Origin: Palsa-513 sp050010595
GTDB taxonomy: Bacteria; Actinomycetota; Thermoleophilia; Solirubrobacterales; Solirubrobacteraceae
Reading direction: 5' to 3'
Assembly (NCBI GenBank): GCA_050010595.1
Contig: JBEKKS010000005.1
Location: 62,001-126,000, forward strand
DNA length: 64,000 nt
Shown piece by piece: positions 41,553-50,498 of the stretch. The notes below the pieces were generated by a model. It was not told where the DNA came from. It saw nothing but the letters and a program-made list of their open reading frames with translations, and searched no databases. Position 1 is the stretch's first letter. Each line of letters begins with the position of its first letter. The position numbers were made by a program, and so were the translations under genes.

Positions 41553-42049
41553 GCCATGCAGAGCAAAGCGGACGCTCGACGGTGCATTCGACGTTTGTGA
41601 TCGAGCGGACCTACGCCGCCCCGCCGCGGCTTGTCTTCGACGCCTGGGCAGATCCGGCCGCAAAGACGAAGTGGTTCGGGCCGCCGGAGAAACCCGAGGG
41701 GGCCTATTCGCTCGAGTTCCGGGAGGGTGGCCACGAGCACCTCTCCATGGCGACACCAGGCAACGGCCCTGTCTACACCTACGACGCCAGATACCAGGAC
41801 ATCGTGCCCGGGAAACGGACCGTCTACGCCTACGACATGCACCAGGACGAAGATCGGATTTCCGTCTCGCTCGCCACGGTGGAAATCGACGCAGCCGGCG
41901 AGGGTACGCGCCTGACGCTCACCGAACACGGCGTATTCCTCGACGGACACGACACCCCAGCCCAGCGCGAACACGGCACCAACGCGCTGATCGACGCGCT
42001 TGGCGCTCATCTCGACGGCGGAGTCGTTCGGGGACCGGAGAGCAGTTGA
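41549..42049 (+). CDS. SRPBCC/AHSA1-domain protein
   Basis: A 166-residue START-like hydrophobic-cavity protein. The pattern FVIERTYAAPPRLVFDAWADP, then KWFGPPE and a TEHGVFLDGHD near the end, defines the Activator-of-Hsp90-ATPase-like family. Ligand unknown. Coupled by overlap to the ArsR gene; such pairs are common in actinobacteria and usually coregulated. Confidence 0.88.
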   Translation: MSHAEQSGRSTVHSTFVIERTYAAPPRLVFDAWADPAAKTKWFGPPEKPEGAYSLEFREGGHEHLSMATPGNGPVYTYDARYQDIVPGKRTVYAYDMHQDEDRISVSLATVEIDAAGEGTRLTLTEHGVFLDGHDTPAQREHGTNALIDALGAHLDGGVVRGPESS

Positions 42050-42050
42050 T

Positions 42051-42692
42051 GTGAGCAAGCTCAGGCTGACGATCACGATGTCGCTCGATGGCTATGTCGC
42101 AGGTCCCGACCAGAGCGAGGAGAACCCGCTCGGAGTGGGCGGGATGGAATTGCACGCGTGGTTCTTCCCGCTCAAGGAGTTCCGTGAGATGCACGGCGAG
42201 CACGGTGGCGAGACCAACGCCAGCTCTGCGGTAGTCGACGAGCGCCGCGCAAACATCGCCGCCACGATCATGGGACGCAACATGTTCGGCGGCGGCGGCG
42301 GACCGTGGGGCGAGGATCCGTGGCGAGGCTGGTGGGGCGAGGACCCGCCATACCACCATCCCGTGTTCGTTCTCACGCATCACGCGCGCGAGCCGCTCGA
42401 GATGAACGGCGGCACCACGTTCCACTTCGTGACCGACGGGATCGAGTCGGCGCTCGCGCAGGCCAAGGAAGCCGCTCACGGGCAGGACGTCTGGCTCGCC
42501 GGCGGCGCGTCGGTGGTCAACCAGTACCTGGCTGCCGGTCTCGTGGACGAACTCGACATCTCGATTGCGCCCGTGATCATGGCCGCCGGCGAACGTCTCT
42601 TCCAAGGCCTCGAGCACAGCGCTCTGGGGCTGAAACAGATCCGGGCCGTGGACGCGCCCGGCGTCACGCATATCAAGTACCGGGTCGACTGA
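42051..42692 (+). CDS. RibD C-terminal / dihydrofolate-reductase-like protein
   Basis: A 213-residue NADPH reductase fold: LRLTITMSLDGYVAGPDQS at the start, TIMGRNMFGGG in the middle and DVWLAGGASVVNQYLAAGLVDEL near the end, as in the RibD_C family. It begins one base after the SRPBCC stop, so it is third in the ArsR operon. Substrate not known; not a riboflavin gene by context. Confidence 0.88.
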   Translation: MSKLRLTITMSLDGYVAGPDQSEENPLGVGGMELHAWFFPLKEFREMHGEHGGETNASSAVVDERRANIAATIMGRNMFGGGGGPWGEDPWRGWWGEDPPYHHPVFVLTHHAREPLEMNGGTTFHFVTDGIESALAQAKEAAHGQDVWLAGGASVVNQYLAAGLVDELDISIAPVIMAAGERLFQGLEHSALGLKQIRAVDAPGVTHIKYRVD

Positions 42693-42793
42693 GCGGTCGA
42701 CGAGGCCGCGCATCAGGTCGATAATGCTGTGGCAGACGACCTACGATCATTGCGGTGGCGGGCCACGTTGCTAGCGAGAGCACGGCAGAGCGC

Positions 42794-43267
42794 ATGAACG
42801 ACGACGAGCGTCAGTTGATTTCCTCACTCGAGGCTCAAGAGGAACGGCTGGTGTTCGCCCGCTTCGACAACGTGGACGCGTGGCGTCTGGGCAGCGCGAT
42901 GGTGGCGGCCGCGAGCAAGCGGTCGCTGCCGGTCACGATCGACATCCGCCGCCACGGCCAGCAGCTGTTTCATGTCGCTTTACCTGGCACTACGGCTGAG
43001 AACGACTCGTGGATCGAGCGGAAGGTGAACGTCGTCAACCGTTTCGCTGCCGCCTCATACCTTGTGGGGCGGCGCCTGGCGGCGAGCGGGACCACGCTAG
43101 ACGAGGCGCTGGGCGTCGAACCGCTGCTGTTCGCCGCACACGGCGGCGCGTTCCCGGTCCGCATCAGCGAGGTCGGGGTTGTCGGCAGCGTCACCGTCTC
43201 CGGGCTGCCGCAGGCCGATGACCATGCCTTCGTGGTCGAGATGATCGAAGCATTCCTCGACGTATGA
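42794..43267 (+). CDS. UPF0303/heme-degrading-domain (GlcG/HbpS-like) protein
   Basis: A 157-residue protein. LEAQEERLVFARFDNVDAW, then GSAMVAAASKRSLPVTIDI and FHVALPGTTAENDSWI match the UPF0303 family of the HbpS-like fold. The C-terminal half ends GSVTVSGLPQADDHAFVV. Function of the family is unproven. ATG chosen; a GTG 39 bases earlier is possible. Confidence 0.8.
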   Translation: MNDDERQLISSLEAQEERLVFARFDNVDAWRLGSAMVAAASKRSLPVTIDIRRHGQQLFHVALPGTTAENDSWIERKVNVVNRFAAASYLVGRRLAASGTTLDEALGVEPLLFAAHGGAFPVRISEVGVVGSVTVSGLPQADDHAFVVEMIEAFLDV

Positions 43268-43352
43268 GAACGGGCGAAGGTCAGCTGCGCCGCCACGCTG
43301 ACCGCTTAGCATCAAGCACGCGTCGGCGAGCCCGTATCGCGCGGCGCGTCGG

Positions 43353-44042
43353 TCAGCCGGCGCGCCGCGCTGCGATCACGGCGAGCCGGTGGTCCTTCCA
43401 CAGGCAGTCCGCGTCGGCGAAGCCGGCTTCGTGTAGCCATGTGAGCTGGTGCTCGACGGATGCTGTCCGGTCGTGGCGCATGCTCTCGAGGGCCGCTTTC
43501 CACTCTGCGTCCGTCGTCCCCTGCGCTCGAGCCCGGCGCGCGTGCCAGCGCCCGTAGAGATCGTCGAATATCGCGCTCGGGCCCGCGACCTGCTCGGCGT
43601 TGACGAACATGCCGCCGGGCGACAGTGCCGCGTGGGCGCGAGCGAACAGGTGGCGCTTGTTCGCGTCGTCGAGGTGATGGATCGCGAGCGCGCTGACGAT
43701 CGCGTCCCAGGGACCGCCGTCTGGGAGCGGATCGGCAAGGTCACCTTGCACGTATGCAGCGCGCTCCCCGAACGTCTTGCGGGCACGATCCAGCATGCCC
43801 GCCGAGCCGTCCAGGAGCGTGAGCTGGGCGTCCGGATAGGCAGCCAAGACGTGGGCCGCGAGCAGGCCAGTGCCCGCACCAAGATCAAGCACCCGCCGGA
43901 CATCGCGCCCCGCGAGCCCAACGGCTTCCACTGCCGCCCCGTAGAACGCGTCGAATGACGGGACGACGCGCCGGCGCTCCTGCTCGTAGCCGCTGGCCCT
44001 GCCCTCGAAATGCTCGATCGCAGCGTCTGTCATCGCGGACAA
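43353..44042 (-). CDS. Class I SAM-dependent methyltransferase
   Basis: A 229-residue Rossmann methyltransferase with SAM motif I VLDLGAGTGLLAAHVL, the acidic motif II LTLLDGSAGML and motif III-like GDLADPLPDGGPWDAIVSALAIHHL. The later FADADCLWKDHRLAV is typical of small-molecule or tRNA-like MTases of the UbiE/Methyltransf_12 group. Target unknown. Confidence 0.87.
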   Translation of the reverse strand: MSAMTDAAIEHFEGRASGYEQERRRVVPSFDAFYGAAVEAVGLAGRDVRRVLDLGAGTGLLAAHVLAAYPDAQLTLLDGSAGMLDRARKTFGERAAYVQGDLADPLPDGGPWDAIVSALAIHHLDDANKRHLFARAHAALSPGGMFVNAEQVAGPSAIFDDLYGRWHARRARAQGTTDAEWKAALESMRHDRTASVEHQLTWLHEAGFADADCLWKDHRLAVIAARRAG

Positions 44043-44119
44043 CTGTACACGATCACGGTTTGCCGCAGTGCACTAATTCGAAGCGCGCGCCCGCCCTATG
44101 ACGGGCCCCCGGATCGGTG

Positions 44120-44373
44120 CTCAGGCGGCGACTTCTGCAGCCGCCTCGACGATACGCGCCACATAGTCGCCGGCGGTCTGGCGGGTGGGTTATTTCGGAT
44201 CCGCTTCGTCTTCCACGCAGGGCATAGGAGCAAGAACAGTCGCTCCCCCACACTGGCGAGACTGACAGGGTCGCCACCACAGTGCCGTCGCGCTTGTAGG
44301 TGCTCAGAACGATCGTCTTTGCGCGCCGCAGCGCACCGTACGCATCGTTCGCCTCAACCTGCCCGCCAGCCAT
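44120..44373 (-). pseudogene. Frameshifted PPOX-class F420-dependent oxidoreductase remnant
   Basis: The start is intact: GAAGGAGG then ATG, and ANDAYGALRRAKTIVLST with YKRDGTVVAT is the F420-binding PPOX opening. A run of five G at 44245-44249 marks a frame change, after which the other frame resumes with GERLF and WKTKRIRNNP, the next conserved block. Beyond that the reading is lost; a third frame ends GDYVARIVEAAAEVAA-stop from a different gene. An intact member is about 130-140 residues, so this is a broken copy. Confidence 0.8.
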
Positions 44374-44555
44374 CGTGGCCTCCTTCGTCTCTCTCTTTGA
44401 CGAGACAGCGCACGCTGCCGTGACAAGACGACCACGAACGTGGACGGGACGAACCGCTTGCACGCCGCTCGCGTGACCCACCCTCATCTCATCGATTTCT
44501 CAGCGATCGCCCCGAGAGTGGTTTATCTCCGGGTATAGGCTCGCAGCCGAGTCCG

Positions 44556-45806
44556 ATGGCGATTCGAGACAGACGCGGGGCGGGAGGCGGGCCACCACAG
44601 GACCGGGAGCCACGGCGGAGGCTCGACGGTCGTGAGCTGAGCGCACGGCGCGCTGACGACCGGCGGCGGCGGTTTCGCAGGCGGCGGATCGGCTTTGGGT
44701 TGCTTGCTGCGTTGGTGTTGGTGGTCGTCTACTTCGCGATCTCCTACGCGAACTACATGCTCGCGCCGACGAGCGAGACCTTCTCCGAGCGTTCCGCGGA
44801 GTGGGTGCGCAACGACTTGCCTTACGGCAACTGGATCATCGACACGGCCGAGCACTACACAGCGAGCACACCGCGCAAGGGCGGCCCTGGGCTCAAGCGC
44901 CTGCCGACTGTCGGGCTCGGCGCGGTACGGCACCTGCCCGCGCACCACTCCTACGCGCCGCCACCGATCAAGCCGGTGTTCGCCAGGCCGCTGCCCGGCG
45001 AAGGCGTCTGGCACCGTACGGGCCCATTGGTCGATGGCCAGCCGCCGGTGCTCGTGACGACCTACCGGCCGAGCACGGAGTACCCCTCGATTGTCGCTTA
45101 CGTTCTCTGGATCGACCACACGCGCACCGACCTCGCCTACTACCCGGGCCGCTATGAGCCACCAAGCGCGGTCGATCGGGGTCCGATGATGGTTCCAGTC
45201 GATCAGCGCTACCGGCTGCTTGCCACCTTCAACGGCGCCTTCACGCACGTCGACACCGATAACGGCTCGGCAGTCAACGGCCACACCAACGAGCCGCTGA
45301 TTCGTGGCAACGCCACGCTCGTCGGCTACCGCGACGGAACCGTGAACATCGTCAATTGGCAGCGCGGCCCGAAGGCGCCGGCGAATATCGCCTGGGCGCG
45401 CCAAAGCCTGACCCCGATCCTCTGGGACGGCAAGCTCAACCCCGAGCTGAACATCGACCCGAACAGCGTCCAGTGGGGGTACACCCTGGGCGGAGTTACG
45501 TTCACCCCGCGCACCGCCGTCGGCATCGACGCCCACGGCAACGTGCTGTTCGTCGTCGCGTCGGAGGCGACTGTGATCTCGCTCGCCCAGATCCTCCAGC
45601 ACGTCGGGGCGGTTCGCGGGATGGAGTTCGACATCAACCCCGAATGGCACACGCTGATCACCTACTCGCACAAGAACGGGCTCGGGCCGACGATGGTCGA
45701 GCCGCAGCCCCAGCAGTCCCCCGACCGCTACCTGACCCCCGACGACCGCGACTTCATGGCGGTGTTCGCCAAGGTACCCGGGCCTGTCACCGTCCCGTTC
45801 AAGTAG
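44556..45806 (+). CDS. Membrane-anchored phosphodiester-glycosidase-like (NAGPA) protein
   Basis: A 416-residue protein with an arginine-rich cytoplasmic start, one membrane helix at about residues 46-63 (IGFGLLAALVLVVVYFAIS) and a large external domain. The external part has TFNGAFTHVDTDNG, LVGYRDGTVNI, PRTAVGIDAHGNVLFVVAS and MEFDINPEWHTLITY, the pattern of phosphodiester glycosidases (uncovering-enzyme family). It may act on cell-wall or glycan phosphodiesters. Stands alone. Confidence 0.8.
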   Translation: MAIRDRRGAGGGPPQDREPRRRLDGRELSARRADDRRRRFRRRRIGFGLLAALVLVVVYFAISYANYMLAPTSETFSERSAEWVRNDLPYGNWIIDTAEHYTASTPRKGGPGLKRLPTVGLGAVRHLPAHHSYAPPPIKPVFARPLPGEGVWHRTGPLVDGQPPVLVTTYRPSTEYPSIVAYVLWIDHTRTDLAYYPGRYEPPSAVDRGPMMVPVDQRYRLLATFNGAFTHVDTDNGSAVNGHTNEPLIRGNATLVGYRDGTVNIVNWQRGPKAPANIAWARQSLTPILWDGKLNPELNIDPNSVQWGYTLGGVTFTPRTAVGIDAHGNVLFVVASEATVISLAQILQHVGAVRGMEFDINPEWHTLITYSHKNGLGPTMVEPQPQQSPDRYLTPDDRDFMAVFAKVPGPVTVPFK

Positions 45807-45964
45807 GCGCCGACCGGCACGCGCCCACTCCCACGCCAAGTAGTTGGGGGACCGGCTTCTCCTACGCCGAGCCGGCACTGACCTGCGGAACCTGGAGTCG
45901 GTCCGACTGCCGGCGCGGTGCCGTTTGAGCCGTTCGCCTCGTGCGTGTAACGTGCGCCTGGCCG

Positions 45965-46297
45965 ATGCGCCTCCGGCACGTGATTCTCGCCGCAACCGTA
46001 TACCTCGTCGGAGTCGTCGGGCAGTCGGCGAGCGCCGAAGCCGCGTCGACAGTACGGACGTGCGGCAAGGTGATCGCGAGCGGTGGCGGACCGCCCTCGG
46101 CGATGCCGAGATTGACGGTGACCGTGCAGGGCGGGTCGGTCGGCTGTGCGACAGCGCGGCAGGTCATCCGCCATTTTCAGAGCGAGATCACAAAGCACGC
46201 GCAGGTCGACGGCTACGCCTGCGAGCAGATCAACGTCAGCGGCGACGAGCGCTGCGTGAAGGGCGCGACCGTGATCAAGGGCACCTACCCCGGCTAG
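45965..46297 (+). CDS. Small secreted cysteine-containing protein
   Basis: A 110-residue protein with a signal peptide (residues 1-26, VILAATVYLVGVVGQSASA) and a short mature domain with four cysteines in two spaced pairs (RTCGKVI, SVGCATAR, YACEQIN, DERCVKG). This resembles small actinobacterial exported proteins with a conserved ATARQVIRHF-like helix. Function unknown. Start at the ATG next to the hydrophobic segment; a GTG eight codons earlier is possible. Confidence 0.7.
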   Translation: MRLRHVILAATVYLVGVVGQSASAEAASTVRTCGKVIASGGGPPSAMPRLTVTVQGGSVGCATARQVIRHFQSEITKHAQVDGYACEQINVSGDERCVKGATVIKGTYPG

Positions 46298-46343
46298 CGC
46301 AGTCGTCCTCCCGCTGGGAGCGCGCCGCAGGTCTAAGCTGGTC

Positions 46344-46805
46344 ATGATGGCCTACACCAACGCGCAGGCGAGGCAGCAGTTGCTTGACGCCGTGGCATCG
46401 GCCACCGACGAGATCGGTGCCGCGCTCGCCGATCTCGGCGAGGCCTACGAGCAGCTCGATGCCCACTCAGCGGATCGGCTGGAGGCCGAGCTGTTTCGCC
46501 CGCTGCAGACGGCTTACGGGCAAGCACAGCGTCTGCACTCTGAATTCGCCACGCGGCATGGTCTTCCGACGCGCGCGTTCGAGCCGGCGCACCCACAGGT
46601 GCGCGAGCACGATGCCAAAGGCATCATGAACCGGGCCGCCGCGGCCGTCGAGGGCGCTGACGCGGCGCTCGCCACGCTCCAGGACTCGATGCTGCCGGTG
46701 GAGGTTGGCGACCCGCCCCTCCGGGCCGGCCTCGAGCAGGTGCGAACCCTGCTCGGCGACAGTCGCCGGCGGACGCGCGAGGTCATCCGCACACTCGGCC
46801 GCTAA
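46344..46805 (+). CDS. Hypothetical helical protein
   Basis: Not recognised. 153 residues, almost all helical and highly charged, without membrane segments: ARQQLLDAVASATDEIGAAL, then LGEAYEQLDAHSADRLEAEL, and a C-terminal RTLLGDSRRRTREVIRTLG. The heptad-like hydrophobic pattern suggests a coiled-coil bundle. It sits between the small secreted protein and the convergent cysteine desulfurase. Confidence 0.7.
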   Translation: MMAYTNAQARQQLLDAVASATDEIGAALADLGEAYEQLDAHSADRLEAELFRPLQTAYGQAQRLHSEFATRHGLPTRAFEPAHPQVREHDAKGIMNRAAAAVEGADAALATLQDSMLPVEVGDPPLRAGLEQVRTLLGDSRRRTREVIRTLGR

Positions 46806-46826
46806 CCGGCCGAGCGCGGCCGCGGG

Positions 46827-48065
46827 TCAGCTGCCGCGGAGCGTAAGCCGCTCGAGGGCGGCGATCAGGGCGTCGATGTCCTCACGCGTGTTGTAGAGGG
46901 CCAGCGAGGCGCGGACGGTCGCTTCGTGGCCGAAGCGGCGGACAGTGGGCTGTGCGCAGTGGTGGCCGGCGCGGACCGCGATGCCCTCCGCGTCGAGCGC
47001 CTTGCCGATCGTCGTTGGCGCGATGCCATCGAGGACGAATGCGAGCACGCCCGCCTTGTCTGGGGCCGTGCCGATCAGTTGCAGTCCGGGAATCGAGCTC
47101 AGGGCCTGCGTCGCGTAGACGAGCAGGTCTTGTTCGTAGCGCTCGACGTTCTCGATCCCGAGACCGCGCAGGTAGTCGATCGCGGTCCCGAGCGCGACCG
47201 CGTCGGCGATGCTGGCGGTCCCGGGCTCGAGCCGCGACGGCGGCAGCTTGTAGAGGGTCCGCTCGAAGGTGACGTCGCGGATCGTGCTGCCGCCGCCCTG
47301 CCACGGCGGGATCGAGTTGAGCACGCCGAGCTTCCCGTAGAGCACACCGATCCCGGTCGGGCCGTAGACCTTGTGGCCGGAGAACGCGTACCAGTCGCAA
47401 TCAAGGGCGCCGACGTCGACCGGCATGTGGGCAATCGCCTGGGCGCCGTCGATCAGGACGCGCGCGCCGTGACGATGGGCGAGGTCGGTCATCTCGCGCG
47501 CCGGGAGGACCGTCCCCAGCACGTTCGAGACATGCGCGAACGCGACGATCCGGGTCCGCTCAGACAGCAGGCGCTCATACTCCTCGAGGATCACCTGGCC
47601 GCCGTCGTCGATCGGCGCGACGCGCAACCGCGCACCGGTCGCCTGGCAGAGCTGCTGCCAGGGAACGATGTTCGCGTGATGCTCGAGCCAGGTGATGAGG
47701 ACCTCATCGCCCGGCCCGAGATGGGTCCGGCCCCAGGCGTGTGCGACGAGGTTGATCGCCTCGGTCGCTCCCCGAACGAACACGATCTCCTCGCGCGCGC
47801 CAGCGCCAACGAAGTCGGCCACTGTCGTGCGAGCCAGCTCGTAGGCGTCGGTTGCGCGCGTCGCGAGCTCGTGGGCGCCGCGGTGGATGTTCGAGTTCTC
47901 GTGACGGTAGAAGCGGTCGAGGCGCTCGATCACCACCGCCGGCTTCTGCGTCGTCGCCGCGCTATCGAGCCAGACGAGCGGATGCCCGTCGATCATCTCG
48001 TCAAGGATCGGAAAGTCGGCGCGCACCGCGTGCGCGCCGAGTCCCAGCTCTGTCGTGCCGAGCAT
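46827..48065 (-). CDS. sufS: SufS-type cysteine desulfurase
   Basis: PLP enzyme that takes sulfur from cysteine for Fe-S clusters and other thio-compounds. The 412-residue protein has VWLDSAATTQKP near the start, the PLP lysine in FSGHKVYGPTG, and the catalytic Cys in RAGHHCAQP, the group II (SufS) signature. ATG chosen 10 bases after the cysK stop. Other suf genes are not adjacent; here it is the third gene of a cysteine-synthesis operon. Confidence 0.93.
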   Translation of the reverse strand: MLGTTELGLGAHAVRADFPILDEMIDGHPLVWLDSAATTQKPAVVIERLDRFYRHENSNIHRGAHELATRATDAYELARTTVADFVGAGAREEIVFVRGATEAINLVAHAWGRTHLGPGDEVLITWLEHHANIVPWQQLCQATGARLRVAPIDDGGQVILEEYERLLSERTRIVAFAHVSNVLGTVLPAREMTDLAHRHGARVLIDGAQAIAHMPVDVGALDCDWYAFSGHKVYGPTGIGVLYGKLGVLNSIPPWQGGGSTIRDVTFERTLYKLPPSRLEPGTASIADAVALGTAIDYLRGLGIENVERYEQDLLVYATQALSSIPGLQLIGTAPDKAGVLAFVLDGIAPTTIGKALDAEGIAVRAGHHCAQPTVRRFGHEATVRASLALYNTREDIDALIAALERLTLRGS

Positions 48066-48075
48066 GCAGTTGCCC

Positions 48076-49044
48076 CTAGACGGCGGCGTGCGCGCGCTCC
48101 ACCTTCGCCCTGACGGCGCTCCCCTCGCTGTCGAAGAGTCCATCAACGGAGAAGTAGCGCTCGCCGGTGTCGTAGGTGAACGTCAGGACAACGCTCCCGT
48201 CTGGCATGTCGGGCAGCTTCTTCGCGACCGCCGCAAGCGACGCACCCGAGGACGCGCCGACGAAGATCCCCTCCTCGCGCGCGGCCCGCAGCGCGTAGGC
48301 GAACGCCTCCTCCTCGCTGACCTGGATCACACCGTCGATCGCGTCGAGATGCAGGTTCTCGGGAATGAAGCCGGCGCCGATGCCCTGCAGGCGGTGCGGC
48401 GCGGGCGAACCGCCGCTGATCACGGGTGACTGCTCGGGCTCGACGGCGAAGGTCTGCAGCGCCGGGAAGCGCTCCTTGAGGACCTCGCTGACACCGCTGA
48501 TGTGCCCGCCCGTCCCGACGCCGGTGATCAGGTAGTCGATGCGGCCGGGGAAGTCGGCGAGGATCTCCTGCGCGGTGTGCTCGCGGTGGACCTCGACGTT
48601 CGCCGGGTTGTTGAACTGCTGGGGCATCCAGGCGTGCGGCGTGTGCTCGACGATCGCGTTTGCGCGCTCGATCGCGCCCTTCATGCCGAGCTCGCGCGGG
48701 GTCAGCTCGAGGTCGGCACCGTAGACGGCGAAGAGGCGCCGGCGCTCGATCGACATCGACTCCGGCATCACTAGCAGCAGGCGATAACCCTTCACCGCCG
48801 CGACGATCGCCAGGCCGACGCCGGTGTTGCCGGAGGTCGGCTCGACGATCAGGCTGTCGGGGCCGAGCAGGCCACGCCGCTCGGCGTCCTCGATCATCGA
48901 TAGGCCGATGCGATCCTTGATGCTGCCGCCCGGGTTCGCGCGCTCGAGCTTGGCCCAAACCTCGACGCGGTCGTCAAACAGCCGGTTGATGCGAACGTGC
49001 GGTGTGTTGCCAATCGTCTCGATGATGCTGCCGTAGCGCGCCAT
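48076..49044 (-). CDS. cysK: Cysteine synthase A (O-acetylserine sulfhydrylase)
   Basis: PLP enzyme joining O-acetylserine and sulfide to cysteine. The PLP lysine is Lys43 in PGGSIKDRIG; the substrate loop EPTSGNTGVG and the phosphate-binding GVGTGGHISG are present, and 322 residues is normal. It starts eight bases after the cysE stop, so both subunits of the cysteine synthase complex come from one message. Confidence 0.95.
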   Translation of the reverse strand: MARYGSIIETIGNTPHVRINRLFDDRVEVWAKLERANPGGSIKDRIGLSMIEDAERRGLLGPDSLIVEPTSGNTGVGLAIVAAVKGYRLLLVMPESMSIERRRLFAVYGADLELTPRELGMKGAIERANAIVEHTPHAWMPQQFNNPANVEVHREHTAQEILADFPGRIDYLITGVGTGGHISGVSEVLKERFPALQTFAVEPEQSPVISGGSPAPHRLQGIGAGFIPENLHLDAIDGVIQVSEEEAFAYALRAAREEGIFVGASSGASLAAVAKKLPDMPDGSVVLTFTYDTGERYFSVDGLFDSEGSAVRAKVERAHAAV

Positions 49045-49052
49045 GGGGCTCC

Positions 49053-49928
49053 TCAGATGTTGAATTCGATGAGATCGTCGGTCGCTGCGTCCGCACCGCG
49101 GCGATCGATGCGGGTTGTCGGTGTGACGACTGAAAAAGGCGGGACGCTGTGCGTCAGCCAGACGTTGCCGCCGATCCGGCTGCCGTGGCCGACGACAGTC
49201 TCGCCGCCGAGGATCGTCGCGTTCGCGTAGATGACCACGTCATCCCCGATCGTCGGGTGGCGCTTTGCGTGCTCGAGTCCGCGCGTGACGCGTACCGCGC
49301 CCAGCGTGACGCCCTGATAGAGCCGGACGCGGTCGCCAAGCACAGCGGTCTCGCCGATCACGACCCCCGTCCCGTGGTCGATCGCGAACGACGCACCGAT
49401 GCGGGCGCCCGGGTGGATGTCGATTCCCGTCGCGCGGTGGGCAACCTCGGTCAGCAGTCGCGGGAAGAGCTCCGCGCGTCCATGCAGCTCGTGCGCGAAG
49501 CGGTAGGTGGCGATCGCGAGGAAGCCCGGGTAGGCGAGGATCACCTCGTCGAGGCTCTCGGCCGCGGGGTCGCCATCGAAGATCGCTTTCGCGTCGAGCG
49601 CCAGCGCCTGGCGCAGCCAGCCAAGCCGCGCGTAGAAGTGCTCGATGACTGCAGCCCGCGCCGGGTCGTCCTCGCCAAGCGCACGATCGAGGATCCCGCC
49701 AAGCGCGTAGAGCTCGCCCGCCAGCTCCTCGCGCCCGGCATGCGCCCGCGTCGCGAAGTGCGGGAACAGCAGCCCAAGCGCGGAATAGACGAAGCGCTCG
49801 GCGAGCTCGCGCAGGCCAAGCGTCAGCTGATGCTCGAGGTGATCGCCCGCGAGGACCTCGAGCAGGTCGGTGTCGCTCTCGACGGACATCGGGCAACTGA
49901 TCCTCGTCCACGCCACCTGGTCCGCCAT
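49053..49928 (-). CDS. cysE: Serine O-acetyltransferase
   Basis: Acetylates serine for cysteine synthesis. The 291-residue protein has an N-terminal helical domain and a left-handed beta-helix with IDIHPGARIGASFAIDHGTG, VVIGETAVLGDRVRLYQG and a DDVVIYANATILGGE block. It lacks the short EpsC form and has extra N-terminal residues; an ATG at residue 14 is an alternative start. CGGAG lies seven bases before the chosen ATG. The C-terminus ends in Ile, as needed to insert into CysK. Confidence 0.92.
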   Translation of the reverse strand: MADQVAWTRISCPMSVESDTDLLEVLAGDHLEHQLTLGLRELAERFVYSALGLLFPHFATRAHAGREELAGELYALGGILDRALGEDDPARAAVIEHFYARLGWLRQALALDAKAIFDGDPAAESLDEVILAYPGFLAIATYRFAHELHGRAELFPRLLTEVAHRATGIDIHPGARIGASFAIDHGTGVVIGETAVLGDRVRLYQGVTLGAVRVTRGLEHAKRHPTIGDDVVIYANATILGGETVVGHGSRIGGNVWLTHSVPPFSVVTPTTRIDRRGADAATDDLIEFNI

Positions 49929-49930
49929 CC

Positions 49931-49959
49931 GTAATCTCCGGTAATCGGATCCGGATTAC
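49931..49959. promoter_or_regulatory. Operator-like GTAATC/GATTAC repeats upstream of cysE
   Basis: GTAATC occurs at 49931 and 49941, and its complement GATTAC at 49954-49959 around a GGATCC centre. On the gene strand this reads GTAATCCGGATCCGATTAC followed by a third half-site touching the ribosome site. The placement between a GATAGT-like -10 and the ATG fits repression of the cys operon by a sulfur-responsive Rrf2/CymR-type regulator (inference). Confidence 0.55.
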
Positions 49960-49991
49960 GCACTATCCGAAGTCGGTAGTTTGCCGCCCGG

Positions 49992-50411
49992 CTAACCCCC
50001 GAACAGCGTGGCCAGCACGCGGCGCGGGCCGCCGCTGTTGCGATGCTCGCACAAGTAGATGCCCTGCCAGACCCCGAGCGCCAGCTCGCCGCCGGCGATC
50101 GGGAGCGTCAGCGACGGACCGAGCAGCGCGGCCTTGACGTGCGAAGGCATGTCGTCGCGGCCCTCGAGCGTGTGCGTCCACATGTTCGTCTCCTCGGGCA
50201 CGATCAGGTTGAAGTAGGTCTCGAAGTCGCGACGGACGTCTGGGGAGGCGTTCTCGTTCAGCGCCAGCGACGCCGTCGTGTGCTGGATCAGCAAGTGCAA
50301 CAGCCCGACCTCGACGTCGCGCAGCTCCGGCAGCGCCGCGAGCACGTCGCGCGTGACGAGGTGAAAGCCGCGCGAGCGGGGCTCGAGATCGATCAGGCGC
50401 TGGAGCCACAC
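49992..50411 (-). CDS. YjbQ/UPF0047 family protein
   Basis: A 139-residue protein of the secondary thiamine-phosphate synthase YjbQ family. LLIQHTTASLALNENASPDV is the hallmark, followed by NMWTHTLEGRDDMPSHVKAALLG and LGVWQGIYLCEHR with the conserved His/Asp/Glu residues. Physiological role uncertain. GTG start. It precedes the cys operon on the same strand with its own spacing, so it may or may not share a transcript. Confidence 0.9.
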   Translation of the reverse strand: MWLQRLIDLEPRSRGFHLVTRDVLAALPELRDVEVGLLHLLIQHTTASLALNENASPDVRRDFETYFNLIVPEETNMWTHTLEGRDDMPSHVKAALLGPSLTLPIAGGELALGVWQGIYLCEHRNSGGPRRVLATLFGG

Positions 50412-50498
50412 AGGGCAACACGCTAGCTATCGCCGTGAAGTGCGCGCTCCCGCCTTGCAGCGCCGCACAGAAAGATCAGCGTATCCTCCGCCGCCACC

